A stretch of 27,368 bases of DNA from a virus, in IMG/VR virus record IMGVR_UViG_3300017991_000347, positions 1 to 27,368 of that record; one strand, 5' to 3'. The position numbers and the translations under genes were made by a program. The number at the start of each line of letters is the position of its first letter. Position 1 is the stretch's first letter. The notes under the pieces were generated by a model, which was not told the origin of the DNA, did no database searches, and saw only the letters and a program-made list of their open reading frames with translations. Positions 1 through 7,785 of this stretch are shown piece after piece.

Positions 1-523
1 CTGAAATGATTGTTTGTAAGTTATAATCTTGCTGACCTGTTACTCTATCAACTGATGCTGAATATATTGGCGTCGTGCCACCAAAACCTGCTTCGGTTGC
101 GAGACCTTCTGAGATTCTACGAACATAACCATAATCAAATCTTGGATAACGCAAAGCAATGTTAGATCCTGATAAAGAACTGCCTGATACTATTTGTCCA
201 TCTGAATCGAAAGAGCCTGTGCTAGCACCAAGGTAGGAAGAAAGTGAGTTCTTTGTTTGGAATAGATTAACCAAATAAGAGTATTCTAAAACTGCTTCTT
301 CATAAGCAGCGTATACATTTCCTTCTGCCAACTCAATATCTAAAACATCGCCACCCAACTTCTTGTAAGTATAAGCAACTTGGTCAGCTGCACCAGATAA
401 AAACGCTGTTGAGCCTGCGTAGATGCCGAAAGGTAATGTTGTTGCGACACTGCCTGCTGCTCCCGTAACCGGAAGTATATTTGCATTTGAAGTTGATGCT
501 GGGTTTAAATTTGGAATTGCCAT
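1..523 (-). CDS. Probable head-tail connector/neck protein, 3' end outside window
   Basis: The frame opens with an ATG at 523 (MAIPNLNPAS...) and stays open to the left edge, so 174 codons are seen and the C-terminus is missing. An AACGAGGA ribosome site precedes the ATG. After a small-residue-rich N-terminus there is an acidic helical stretch (ELAEGNVYAAYEEAVLEYSY, residues about 64-83) of the kind found in phage connector and adaptor proteins, followed by a Ser/Gly-rich part. It follows the major capsid gene, where T4-like phages carry neck proteins (gp13/gp14). The connector role is an inference from position and the helix pattern; I do not recognise the family with certainty, and a virion structural role is the safer reading. 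Confidence 0.6.
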   Translation of the reverse strand, partial: MAIPNLNPASTSNANILPVTGAAGSVATTLPFGIYAGSTAFLSGAADQVAYTYKKLGGDVLDIELAEGNVYAAYEEAVLEYSYLVNLFQTKNSLSSYLGASTGSFDSDGQIVSGSSLSGSNIALRYPRFDYGYVRRISEGLATEAGFGGTTPIYSASVDRVTGQQDYNLQTIIS

Positions 524-549
524 AGAAGAATCCTCGTTTTGCTCTATTA

Positions 550-558
550 ATAAATAGA
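550..558 (-). promoter_or_regulatory. CTATTTAT-type motif upstream of connector gene
   Basis: Reads TCTATTTAT on the minus strand, 27 nt before the ATG at 523 and directly after the terminator-like hairpin. It is one of five near-identical motifs found just upstream of structural genes in this window. A late-promoter role is inferred from recurrence and position only. Confidence 0.35.
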
Positions 559-588
559 AAGCCCCACCTCAAAAGAGGCAGGGCTTTC
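557..588 (-). terminator. Hairpin terminator after the major capsid gene
   Basis: An 8-bp stem (GAAAGCCC with GGGCTTTC), a 2x2 mismatch, a further 4-bp stem (CCTC with GAGG) and a TTTT loop on the transcribed sense. It is followed by TATTTATT rather than a clean T run, so it is a moderate intrinsic terminator. It lies 28 nt after the capsid stop, where T4-like phages often limit read-through from gene 23. Confidence 0.6.
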
Positions 589-615
589 ATTATTTTGACC
601 TTAAGTCAGGTAGTG

Positions 616-2367
616 TTAGCCTACGAGACCTCGGCAGACAACCAAGCCGTACATGTCTGGACGGACCATCTTCTTGGCGTAACGGGTCATGACACCCTTA
701 CGAGGTACGAAGTCCTCTACACCGAAGATTGTTGGTGTGGTCTGTAGTGGTACGTAAGGTGCGTACACATAACCGCTCTCAAGGAAGCTGGAGCCACGTC
801 GACCAACGAGGATCAACTGACGTGGGAAGTATGGGTCAACCATAACATCAAACTTCTTGGAGAGGGAACCAACGCGAACAGCACCGATATCACCACGGTC
901 AGCATCGGCTGTAACGTTTGCACGGAAGCCAGCTGTGAACTCAAGGATGTTGGCAACTTCTGGTCCGCAGACGACGAAGTTGGCAGCACCGCGAAGAGTC
1001 TTACGGTGGATCTGAGCGGAGACGTCGTTGATTGTCTCAACGAGTGTCTCGTACCACTCGGATACGTTACCAGTGAAGTCAGCTACACCAGAAGCCAAAA
1101 CAGCACCTGTCTCTCGGTTTAGGAACTCACCTGGGTTACGGGACCAGTAACGAACACCAGCTGTAGCACCACGTACAAGATCCTCAAGGATCTCGCGATC
1201 GATCTCAAGAGCAATCTGCTCAGAGAGGATCTGTGTAAGCTCAACCTCGGCGTCAAGGTTGTGGTAAGCGTTGAGGTCTTGACCCAACTCTGGTGTCCAC
1301 TTAGCCTTGAGCTTCTTGGTTACAGCTGTGACTGCTACGGAATCGACCTTGATGTCGATCTCTGGGATATCCTCAGAGCCCTCTAGACCCCAGTCAGCCT
1401 GACCAAGGACGGAACCGAGAGCACCACCGGGATCGAAGTTGTCTTCCATAGCGAATGTGATAGCAGTACCACCGCCAGAACCACTTGCGAGTGAAGCGGA
1501 AAGGGCGCCGGCTGATGCAGCTGCATCGTAAGAAACGAGTGTTAGCAAGATTGTATCACCATCATCAGCAACGATGTCATCAAAACGAGTTAGACGACGA
1601 ACCAAGTTTTCATTAGCAGAACCTGTGTAAGTAATAGTAATGAAGTTGTTAGGGTTCAATTCAGAACCAGCGGCTGTATCAACAGCAGCCTTGCTGATTG
1701 TACCAACAGCGAATGAAGAGCCAGATGGAAGATCTGGATCGAACTCCAGCAAACGGTCAACGTTGTAGCCAGCGGTTGGGAATGAACCGTTGCCAACAAC
1801 AGAACCTGTACCAACTATACCGAAAGCAACAATTGTAGGCTTTAGGCTTACGGAACCTGTTGGAGAGGAGTAGCCGTTGTTGAGTGCGTAAGGACCACGC
1901 TCGGCGTTGTCCTGCGCGAGGTCAACACCACCTGTGATCTCGGAACCAACTCGTCCACCACCGTAGAGTGATGTGTTTGTCTGGTAACCAAGACGTGGGT
2001 TATCAGCTGTCTGATCATCACCAATCTCCTGAGAGAAGGTGAAGTCAAGGAAGAAAATGAGACCTGATGGAAGGCTCATTGGCTGAACGCTTACGAGATC
2101 GTTAGCGATCAAGGAACCGAATACACGGCGTACAAGTGGGAATGCAACAGCGGCAAAGCCCTCTACGTCACCAGCAGCCATGCTGGAAGACTCACGGAGA
2201 AGCTCCTTTGCCTGATTCTCAAGCAAACGGGCCATACCGTTTCTCTGTGTATCATCAGAGATGCCCTCAAGAAGACCGGTCTGCTCCCACTTGTTGATAA
2301 GTGCGGCACCCTCGGCTGAGAGATCACGATTGACGATACCCTCTGTCAATCTTTGTACAATAGACAT
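616..2367 (-). CDS. 23: Major capsid protein, T4 gp23-like
   Basis: This 583-residue protein builds the icosahedral head. The block at about residues 69-108 (GFAAVAFPLVRRVFGSLIAN, then DLVSVQPMSLPSG) matches the conserved N-domain of T4-type gp23, where T4 reads VRRAIPSLIAFDVCGVQPM. It is a little longer than T4 gp23 (521 aa). In T4 the N-terminal ~65 residues are removed by gp21 after Glu; here LRE at residues 57-59 and DVE at 67-69 are candidate cleavage sites. The ATG at 2367 has a strong AGGAGGT site 8 nt upstream. It follows the scaffold gene by 27 nt and precedes a hairpin terminator, as expected for a highly expressed late gene. Confidence 0.96.
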   Translation of the reverse strand: MSIVQRLTEGIVNRDLSAEGAALINKWEQTGLLEGISDDTQRNGMARLLENQAKELLRESSSMAAGDVEGFAAVAFPLVRRVFGSLIANDLVSVQPMSLPSGLIFFLDFTFSQEIGDDQTADNPRLGYQTNTSLYGGGRVGSEITGGVDLAQDNAERGPYALNNGYSSPTGSVSLKPTIVAFGIVGTGSVVGNGSFPTAGYNVDRLLEFDPDLPSGSSFAVGTISKAAVDTAAGSELNPNNFITITYTGSANENLVRRLTRFDDIVADDGDTILLTLVSYDAAASAGALSASLASGSGGGTAITFAMEDNFDPGGALGSVLGQADWGLEGSEDIPEIDIKVDSVAVTAVTKKLKAKWTPELGQDLNAYHNLDAEVELTQILSEQIALEIDREILEDLVRGATAGVRYWSRNPGEFLNRETGAVLASGVADFTGNVSEWYETLVETINDVSAQIHRKTLRGAANFVVCGPEVANILEFTAGFRANVTADADRGDIGAVRVGSLSKKFDVMVDPYFPRQLILVGRRGSSFLESGYVYAPYVPLQTTPTIFGVEDFVPRKGVMTRYAKKMVRPDMYGLVVCRGLVG

Positions 2368-2394
2368 TTTTATATACCTCCTGAATGTTATTGT

Positions 2395-3444
2395 TTATTT
2401 ATTCAAACCTGCTAAACGCAGCATACGACCCATTGCTGGATCCTTAGTTGCCTCGTTGTTTCTCTTAGAATTGATCAAAAGCGACGTAGGTCTTTGAACC
2501 GCTTCACGTAGTGTTTGTGGACGTTTTCTCTGATCAGGAGTGTTCCCCACTGCGTTTTGAATTGTTTCAAAAATCATACTTGCTTCTTCAACAGAATTGG
2601 CAGATTGAACAGCTTCGACAATTTGTGCTTTTTGTCGCTCATTCAAGGAGGCGCTATTCAAAGCCTTGTTTTGATAAACAAGCTTGGCGTTATCAAGATT
2701 CAACTTTGTAAGTTGATCCTTGGCTTCAACAATGAGAGCACGAAGCTCTCTGTTAGATTCTGTAAGTTCGGAGATCTTTGCTTCATGAAGTTCTACTGGC
2801 ACAACATCTGGTGCGGTATCTTCTTCAATCTCCTCTTCCTCTTCTTCCTCAAGGTGTGCTTTCTTAGCAGCTGCAATAGCATCATTATTTGCTTGCATCA
2901 CGCTATTGTAAGCACCACCGAGTGAAGAGAAACCTGCTGGTGATGTATCCATATCAACAACAAGCTCTTCTACTAGTTCTTTAATAAAGTCTTCGGACAA
3001 GTTGAGATCATCGTCTTCTTCTGGGGGCTCGACTGGCTCTGCACCTAGTTCAGCAGTATCTTCCTCGGCAGAAGCTTCAAGCTCTGGGGCCATCTCGCCA
3101 CCAACCATATCGTCAGCCATCTTTAGAGCATCGTTAAGGTCTTCTTCCTCAACAACTTCATCTTCCTTTTCTAAACGAGCCTTGAGAGCATCAAAATCGA
3201 TCTCAACGATCTCATCATCTTCTGGAGCGTCTAACTCTTCGTTCTGAAATGCGTAAGGAACTTCGTTTGTAAACTCGGATAGTGTATCGTCTTCGGCTGC
3301 GGGCTCTTCTTGTTCTAGCAAAGTATCTAAGGCTTTCTTAACTTCACCAGAATACTTTTCCAATACAACGTTTTCAGCATTCTTCAATGCTGCTTCCTTA
3401 AGGGCTTTGGCGTCCACGATCGCCTCTTCTAATAGTGAAGACAT
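2395..3444 (-). CDS. 22: Prohead core scaffold protein, gp22-like
   Basis: A 349-residue, very acidic, Glu-rich and largely helical protein lying directly upstream of the capsid gene, which is where T4 carries the gp22 core scaffold. Acidic low-complexity tracts run through the middle (for example EEEEEEEIEEDTAPD), followed by a coiled coil (about residues 220-265). The start is the ATG at 3444 (MSSLLEEAIVDA) with GGAG 9 nt upstream; a TTG 15 nt further upstream in the same frame overlaps that ribosome site and is less likely. The C-terminus ends in RMLRLAGLNK, resembling RWQKIAGISKK at the end of the large protein at 8458-10527. The sequence is too low-complexity to prove homology, but position and composition agree with gp22. 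Confidence 0.8.
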   Translation of the reverse strand: MSSLLEEAIVDAKALKEAALKNAENVVLEKYSGEVKKALDTLLEQEEPAAEDDTLSEFTNEVPYAFQNEELDAPEDDEIVEIDFDALKARLEKEDEVVEEEDLNDALKMADDMVGGEMAPELEASAEEDTAELGAEPVEPPEEDDDLNLSEDFIKELVEELVVDMDTSPAGFSSLGGAYNSVMQANNDAIAAAKKAHLEEEEEEEIEEDTAPDVVPVELHEAKISELTESNRELRALIVEAKDQLTKLNLDNAKLVYQNKALNSASLNERQKAQIVEAVQSANSVEEASMIFETIQNAVGNTPDQRKRPQTLREAVQRPTSLLINSKRNNEATKDPAMGRMLRLAGLNK

Positions 3445-3478
3445 AAAAATTAACTCCAAACACGATAGCTCGTCAAAA

Positions 3479-3487
3479 ATAAATAGT
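3479..3487 (-). promoter_or_regulatory. ACTATTTAT motif upstream of scaffold gene
   Basis: Exact ACTATTTAT on the minus strand, 35 nt before the scaffold ATG. It also lies inside an A+T-only inverted repeat (AAAAATAAA and TTTATTTTT). Candidate late-promoter element by recurrence; the 127-nt gap around it contains no open reading frame. Confidence 0.35.
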
Positions 3488-3571
3488 GTTTTATTTTTCT
3501 AAATGACGAAAACTGTTTTATTTAAGAAGCGTAAAGTTAAGGTACTCGTTTGTACAGTATGAAAAGTTTAA

Positions 3572-4321
3572 TTATGGAGTAGCCGTGTACTCAAAGCCAT
3601 TGAGAATAACTTTATAAAGCCTGTGAGTCTCCTCAGTTGCGGAGCCAGCATAAAATGATATTGCGATTCGGACGGCACCGCCGGCGGCGTCCCAGAGCTC
3701 GTCGGTGTCGGTCCAACTTGGCGTTGCGGCTGTGCCGCCTTCACGGAACGAAACTGTCTGGCTCACACGCTTAATACCAATCCATCTTGCTGTGGTTCTG
3801 GCTAAATTTGAAGTTCCGTTGTGTATAAGTGCGCGGGAGGCGAAGGCGCCCATTCCATAGTATTTGGCGTTCGCCGTGGACCATCTTCCGTACCTATGAC
3901 CTAGCCAGTGCGCTTCATTAACCGCGTTGCCGCCGCCTGCCATTATAGCGATCTCTGTATATAAATTCGCAACACTTCCTGGGTTATCGGTGTATATGGC
4001 AAAATCAAAATCCCCCATAAGAAGATTGGGGTATTGAATTTTCCCATTAGTTAAAAATCCGTTCCCGTTGGTCGGCGCGAAGGTTCCACCGGTCCCCTGA
4101 TCAAATTTAATATTGCATGTGGAGCCATCATCTGTTATGGCGTTAAAAACCCCATTTGGATCTTTAACTTCCCACCCACTTAACATCCCAGCATCTAATG
4201 TAGCACCATCTGCAATGCTAGATGGAGTTCCAGCTGAGGGGGACAAGGTCTGTGCAACAGTTGTGACATTGCTCCCGCCTGCCTGTAACTTCCATACACC
4301 ATTTTCTAATACTAATGCCAT
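3572..4321 (-). CDS. Adhesin-like virion protein, shared N-terminal anchor (distal copy)
   Basis: A 249-residue, Gly/Thr/Ala-rich, probably all-beta protein. Its first residues (MALVLENGVWKLQAGG) are nearly identical to those of the next gene upstream, while the rest differs, which is the pattern of a conserved attachment tip carrying interchangeable distal domains. A WIGIKR segment near residue 180 and a hydrophobic strand-rich C-terminus (AVRIAISFYAG) could belong to a lectin/laminin-G-like sandwich; that fold is a guess. Parts of the C-terminal half (about 3660-3740 and 3830-3930) are richer in G+C than the N-terminal half, suggesting mosaic origin. It lies after the fibre and adhesin cassette and before the scaffold gene. 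Role inferred: surface decoration or receptor binding. Confidence 0.7.
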   Translation of the reverse strand: MALVLENGVWKLQAGGSNVTTVAQTLSPSAGTPSSIADGATLDAGMLSGWEVKDPNGVFNAITDDGSTCNIKFDQGTGGTFAPTNGNGFLTNGKIQYPNLLMGDFDFAIYTDNPGSVANLYTEIAIMAGGGNAVNEAHWLGHRYGRWSTANAKYYGMGAFASRALIHNGTSNLARTTARWIGIKRVSQTVSFREGGTAATPSWTDTDELWDAAGGAVRIAISFYAGSATEETHRLYKVILNGFEYTATP

Positions 4322-4363
4322 TTTATAATCTCTTATGTTGCCGAAACAATTGCCCAGCCGAGA
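4281..4363. repeat. Direct repeat, copy A, of the adhesin cassette
   Basis: An 83-nt segment about 90% identical by eye to 5145-5228 in the same orientation. Read on the minus strand it holds the end of a fibre C-terminus (GWAIVSAT and stop), a short spacer with ribosome site, and the start of an adhesin gene (M-LVLENGVW-LQ). The two copies bracket the G+C-rich gene. Confidence 0.9.
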
Positions 4364-4368
4364 TCATT
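4333..4368 (-). pseudogene. Orphan C-terminal remnant of a fibre gene
   Basis: Twelve codons on the minus strand read NDLGWAIVSAT and stop, matching the last residues of the fibre gene at 5198-6751 (NGLGWAIVSAT). There is no start, and upstream of the remnant is the end of the unrelated G+C-rich gene. It is best explained as the 3' tip of a fibre gene left or carried by recombination when the neighbouring gene was acquired. Confidence 0.8.
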
Positions 4369-4387
4369 TCTACGGGCCCCCGGCTGT

Positions 4388-5185
4388 CTAGGACGGATCG
4401 AGCGTGTAGAAGCGCAGTCGCTTCAGAATCGGCGCGGTCGACCACTTCCCCGCCACCGCGATGCACAACGTCCGCGAGCTGGCCGCGAACGCCTCCGGCG
4501 TGAACCAATCGGGGTCCTGTGCGCCCGTGGCGTTCAGCGACGGCGAAGGGCTGGCGTGAGTCGCGAGCGACGGCGCCGAGGGGGGGGTGCCGGTCCCGCC
4601 GAAAGCCTGCACGGCGACAGGCTCGATCAGCATGCCGATCCACGACGGCTGCATAAGCTCGGCGGCGGAGCCGAAATCGCCGGCGCTAGCCTGTGACCGA
4701 AAGCCGCGAACCCCCGCGCCGGACGCGGTCCCCACGAGCTGCGCGGAGCAGAACCGAGTCGCGGACGACCCCGAGCCGCCCGAGCCCGTACCCGTGTCGG
4801 CCGCGAGATCCAGTTGCCGTGTGATCGTAGTCCCGGGATCCAGCGCGGCGGCGAACTCAAGCGTGACCCACATGGGCTTGGTGAGGTACCACGCCCCGGC
4901 CGAGAACACCTCCGCGAGATCGACGTGAAGCCGACCCGTGTCGCGGTTGTCCGCCTCGTGCGTGGTACCGGTCTTGCTGTCCATCACCACGCCGGTCGTG
5001 CCGTTCGGCCCGATTGTGTCCATGCGCGCGGTGTTGATGACGGCGACGTCGATGCCGTCGACGGTCTGCTTCCCGTCAGACCACGATGCAGAGGCGAGCG
5101 CCGCAAAGTTGAGGTCTGCGAGGAGCAGCGAGCGTGCGGTGTCTGCCTGTAATTGCCATACACCATTTTCTAATACTAATCCCAT
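4388..5185 (-). CDS. G+C-rich adhesin-like virion protein (inserted cassette)
   Basis: A 265-residue protein starting MGLVLENGVWQLQAD, sharing its first ~14 residues with the next gene downstream; beyond that there is little resemblance. By eye the gene is roughly two-thirds G+C with G/C-ending codons, against the mid-40s for its neighbours, and the change of composition begins just after the shared N-terminal codons. The protein is Ala/Gly/Thr/Ser-rich and probably beta-structured, with a WIGMLIEP segment near residue 180 that may correspond to WIGIKR in the neighbour. It is flanked by direct repeats and followed by an orphan fibre C-terminus. An AAAAGGATT ribosome site precedes the ATG. Inferred to be a recently exchanged receptor-binding or decoration module; the specific ligand is unknown. 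Confidence 0.75.
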   Translation of the reverse strand: MGLVLENGVWQLQADTARSLLLADLNFAALASASWSDGKQTVDGIDVAVINTARMDTIGPNGTTGVVMDSKTGTTHEADNRDTGRLHVDLAEVFSAGAWYLTKPMWVTLEFAAALDPGTTITRQLDLAADTGTGSGGSGSSATRFCSAQLVGTASGAGVRGFRSQASAGDFGSAAELMQPSWIGMLIEPVAVQAFGGTGTPPSAPSLATHASPSPSLNATGAQDPDWFTPEAFAASSRTLCIAVAGKWSTAPILKRLRFYTLDPS

Positions 5186-5228
5186 TCTATAATCCTTTTA
5201 TGTTGCCGAAACAATTGCCCAGCCGAGA
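5145..5228. repeat. Direct repeat, copy B, of the adhesin cassette
   Basis: Partner of 4281-4363, same orientation, starts 864 nt apart. Differences are a handful of substitutions and one single-base indel in the intergenic spacer. Recombination between the copies would delete the G+C-rich gene exactly and leave an intact fibre gene followed by an intact adhesin gene. Confidence 0.9.
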
Positions 5229-6751
5229 CCGTTTGTTGAAGACGAAATAGCCACCACAGTCATAGCTCCATAGTTTGTCGCTATCTTAGCAGCGGTACCG
5301 CCATCAATATTTTGTGAGCCAGATGGCTCAATAACAATATCGTTTGTACCAGCGTTTCCTCCGGAGTCTTTAATAATAAATGTAATACCATAATCATCTG
5401 AAGAATTTACGCCAGGAAGTGTGCCGGTAACAACTGAACTGTTGGTGTCAACAAGAAAAACTTGTGCATCGCGAATATTAAAGTTGCTTGTCTGTTCTCC
5501 AGAGACACCTTGATAGAAATTGGTCTTGTTTATCCTAAATTCATTTTCAAATACATCAAGACGATTAACTCCATCAAATACATAGCTTATTCCTTCGCCA
5601 ATATTGATAGACCCATTGGTAGAAGATGTTACCATCACTCCAACAGATGCTGTAATTGTTGGAACTGCCAACACATCAGAAGTAAATGTGAATGGAGAGT
5701 AACTTGTGATTTGACCGTTAGTGGTTGATACCAATACTCTGTCTGCCGGCACACTAGACACAAAAGCGTCTTCTACGTACAAGCCTGATCCCGAGATGTT
5801 CCCTGAGCCCGAGATATCGCCCCCTACCGTAAGAGTATGGTCTGGGTTTGTGTTGTTGATACCAACTCTATTGGCCGAGGCTGAAACAAAGATTGTGCTG
5901 TCTTGGATTGCTTGGTCTGTTTCGTTCCCGACAAATATATATCCTTTATCCAAGTTTGGTGTTGCGTTTGTTCTGCCGGCGCCACCGACTTTGATTTGCG
6001 CATCGCCACCGCCGCCGTTGCGCATAACCTTACCCATGTTCTGTAGGAGATTACCCGAGCCAGTGGGGGCGACATTTGTTAGTTTACCCGCATTGCCGCC
6101 GGAACCGGTCTGAACATACAAAATATCACCAACCGCGAATGTTTGGTCATATAGGCTTGTTAAGTCCAGATTTTTGATAGACCCAAAAGTTACAATCTGA
6201 ATATCATTGTTGTTCGCGGCAGTTTCTCCTGCTAGACCAAAAGCAGGCATCTTGCTAGCATCGTCACAGGCAGCCAAACCAACTGTTGGGGTCTGACCCG
6301 AAATACCGTTAATGTAAACTACCTGACCTCTAGTGATGCCGCCAACTTCATCTACTTGTGCCGGGAATCGAATGGCGCCTTGGAGGTCGCCGTAGAACTC
6401 ATAATCTTCCTGAACGCGAACGTTACCAGTAACTAAAAGATCGTTCGAGCCCGTATTCCAAGTTAGATCAGCTGATCCACTTAGATCCCCAGATACAGGA
6501 GAGTCAAATCTAAACTGCAGAGAGAACTCTGGACCGTCAGCAACTTGAACTGCTGATGCTGTGACGCCAGTTAGGTTAGAGCCGTCGCCATAAAAGGCAG
6601 ATGCTGATATGTTTGCGGATGCTGATAAGTTTCCTGCACCGTCTGTAGTTAATAACGCAGATCCGCTAAAAGATCCGCTGCTGTTAAACTGTATATCTCC
6701 ATTTGCGCCTCCGGGGGTGCCACCGCTTCCCGGTCCAAATACCCATGACAT
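5198..6751 (-). CDS. Fibre-like virion protein
   Basis: A 517-residue Gly/Ser/Asn/Thr-rich protein with features of phage fibres: FYGDGSNLTGV near residue 58 (a common fibre motif), alternating short beta repeats (LLVTGNVRV, DISGSGNISGSGL), and an RVGINNTNPDHTLTVGG segment of the type found in fibre shafts. No S74 intramolecular chaperone domain is seen at the C-terminus, which instead ends NGLGWAIVSAT. The ATG at 6751 has GGAGA 9 nt upstream and an ACTATTTAT motif further up. It lies in the head module next to scaffold and capsid genes, so it could be a head fibre as well as a tail fibre; the sequence does not decide. Its 3' end forms part of the direct repeat that bounds the adhesin cassette. 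Confidence 0.75.
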   Translation of the reverse strand: MSWVFGPGSGGTPGGANGDIQFNSSGSFSGSALLTTDGAGNLSASANISASAFYGDGSNLTGVTASAVQVADGPEFSLQFRFDSPVSGDLSGSADLTWNTGSNDLLVTGNVRVQEDYEFYGDLQGAIRFPAQVDEVGGITRGQVVYINGISGQTPTVGLAACDDASKMPAFGLAGETAANNNDIQIVTFGSIKNLDLTSLYDQTFAVGDILYVQTGSGGNAGKLTNVAPTGSGNLLQNMGKVMRNGGGGDAQIKVGGAGRTNATPNLDKGYIFVGNETDQAIQDSTIFVSASANRVGINNTNPDHTLTVGGDISGSGNISGSGLYVEDAFVSSVPADRVLVSTTNGQITSYSPFTFTSDVLAVPTITASVGVMVTSSTNGSINIGEGISYVFDGVNRLDVFENEFRINKTNFYQGVSGEQTSNFNIRDAQVFLVDTNSSVVTGTLPGVNSSDDYGITFIIKDSGGNAGTNDIVIEPSGSQNIDGGTAAKIATNYGAMTVVAISSSTNGLGWAIVSAT

Positions 6752-6772
6752 ATTTAAATCTCTCCTGCTTTC

Positions 6773-6781
6773 ATAAATAGT
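6773..6781 (-). promoter_or_regulatory. ACTATTTAT motif upstream of fibre gene
   Basis: Exact ACTATTTAT on the minus strand, 22 nt before the fibre ATG, in a 77-nt gap. Candidate late-promoter element by recurrence. Confidence 0.35.
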
Positions 6782-6828
6782 TGGTCAAAGTCAAAAACTC
6801 AAAGCAAGTCTGTCTGGGCTTAGATGAT

Positions 6829-7338
6829 TTATCTATCAACACTATCAATAACTCTAAAAGTTCCTTCTCGTGCTCTTACACATTCGGCGCTTATCTGAAA
6901 CTTGTGTTCTACTTGACCAAAGTAATATCTTGTGTCGTTATACGTTTTTACAATCTCGTAAAACAAATCACCATACTGAACAAAATCACCAGCACGAACA
7001 AAAAGATCTTGATCTTCTGTTAGGCGGCGGCGATGAAAATTAACTGTTAGTTTAGATTGGTATTCGTATCCATACTTTTGGTTTGTTTGCTCATTCTCTA
7101 CAACAACGTAAGCAAACACACGAACAGGCGGAAGCGTAACTTTGTCTATTGCTTCTCCATATGTTTCATTAAAATTAGAGTGCTCAATGCTTATAGGATA
7201 ATAAGCAACTGTTTGTCCAACAACTCTTTCAGCTAACTCATCATTAACTTGTTTTACAAGGTCACGCTCTTTTTGGCCAAAGAACATTGGCGGGGGTGGC
7301 GCATCAGGTTGCGTCCATTTGTTCTTTGGATCAGACAT
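6829..7338 (-). CDS. Neck protein, possibly gp14-like
   Basis: A 169-residue protein. Residues about 110-155 (RAGDFVQYGDLFYEIVKTYN, then DTRYYFGQVEHKFQIS) resemble the T4 gp14 neck protein segment around [20 protein letters not shown] and FYQLGQNAIRKI: a 'GD..-y..-lFeI' strand pair followed by '-yfGQ...k-qI'. T4 gp14 is longer (256 aa), so only the core would be shared. gp14 closes the filled head and joins the tail. The N-terminus is Pro-rich (DAPPPPMFF). It lies 6 nt after the preceding small structural gene. The gp14 call is from remembered family sequence and needs a profile search; a head-tail joining role is the main alternative. Confidence 0.5.
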   Translation of the reverse strand: MSDPKNKWTQPDAPPPPMFFGQKERDLVKQVNDELAERVVGQTVAYYPISIEHSNFNETYGEAIDKVTLPPVRVFAYVVVENEQTNQKYGYEYQSKLTVNFHRRRLTEDQDLFVRAGDFVQYGDLFYEIVKTYNDTRYYFGQVEHKFQISAECVRAREGTFRVIDSVDR

Positions 7339-7344
7339 GGGTTA

Positions 7345-7746
7345 TTACCCCACAAGAGCTGCTAGAGAGCCAGACCAGTTAGAGCCAGAAGGAGAGACGG
7401 CAATATTGTCAATTTTTTCATTTTGAATATGCGTCAATCCAGCCATGACTGAAACAGCACCAGAGGCTCCTGATAAATGCAGTTGTGTAGCCTTAATGTC
7501 AAATTTTGGGGTTACCACGGCACCTTGAATTGTAAACTTGTTTGCATTTAGAACGCCGTTTAACGAGAAGCCCACATGGCATACAGCATTATCGGCAACA
7601 CTAATAGAAATCCAACTTGTTACAGAAGGAAACGTAAGGGAAACATTACCACTTGACAAGTCGAGCGCCCCTGTGACATATGGAACTCCTGATACTTGAA
7701 ATGAGGCTGCGTTCCCGAGCCCTGGTGTGTAATTATACGTTGACAT
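7345..7746 (-). CDS. Small beta-rich virion protein of unknown role
   Basis: A 133-residue protein of alternating hydrophobic and Ser/Gly/Thr residues, without Cys pairs, signal peptide or membrane segment (one Cys near residue 55). The composition matches small decoration or fibre-associated proteins. The ATG at 7746 has CGGAGA 7 nt upstream. It sits between bS21 and the neck-like gene, all in the same direction. I do not recognise the family; a structural role is inferred from composition and neighbours. Confidence 0.6.
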   Translation of the reverse strand: MSTYNYTPGLGNAASFQVSGVPYVTGALDLSSGNVSLTFPSVTSWISISVADNAVCHVGFSLNGVLNANKFTIQGAVVTPKFDIKATQLHLSGASGAVSVMAGLTHIQNEKIDNIAVSPSGSNWSGSLAALVG

Positions 7747-7762
7747 TTATGATTCTCCGTTA

Positions 7763-7771
7763 TTAAATAGT
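7763..7771 (-). promoter_or_regulatory. ACTATTTAA motif upstream of small structural gene
   Basis: One-base variant of the recurrent motif on the minus strand, 17 nt before the ATG at 7746. Candidate promoter element. Confidence 0.3.
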
Positions 7772-7785
7772 AAAGTAAAACAAGA

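Noticed and set aside
384-590. Minus-strand 68-codon frame across the start of the connector gene
   Set aside because: Its first codons are the terminator hairpin after the capsid gene and the rest overlaps the connector gene in another frame; it has no ribosome site.
4587-5192. Long open frames on the plus strand opposite the G+C-rich adhesin gene
   Set aside because: High G+C removes stop codons from all frames; these have no ribosome site and run against the uniform minus-strand direction. The minus-strand frame has the conserved N-terminus and a proper start.
4281-5228. Diversity-generating retroelement as explanation of the repeats
   Set aside because: No reverse transcriptase is present, and the differences between repeats are not adenine-specific changes within a variable region; the repeats lie at gene ends.
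4281-5228. Insertion sequence or transposon carrying the G+C-rich gene
   Set aside because: No transposase or terminal inverted repeat is seen. The flanking repeats are direct, 84 nt long and made of coding ends, which fits homologous recombination better than target-site duplication.
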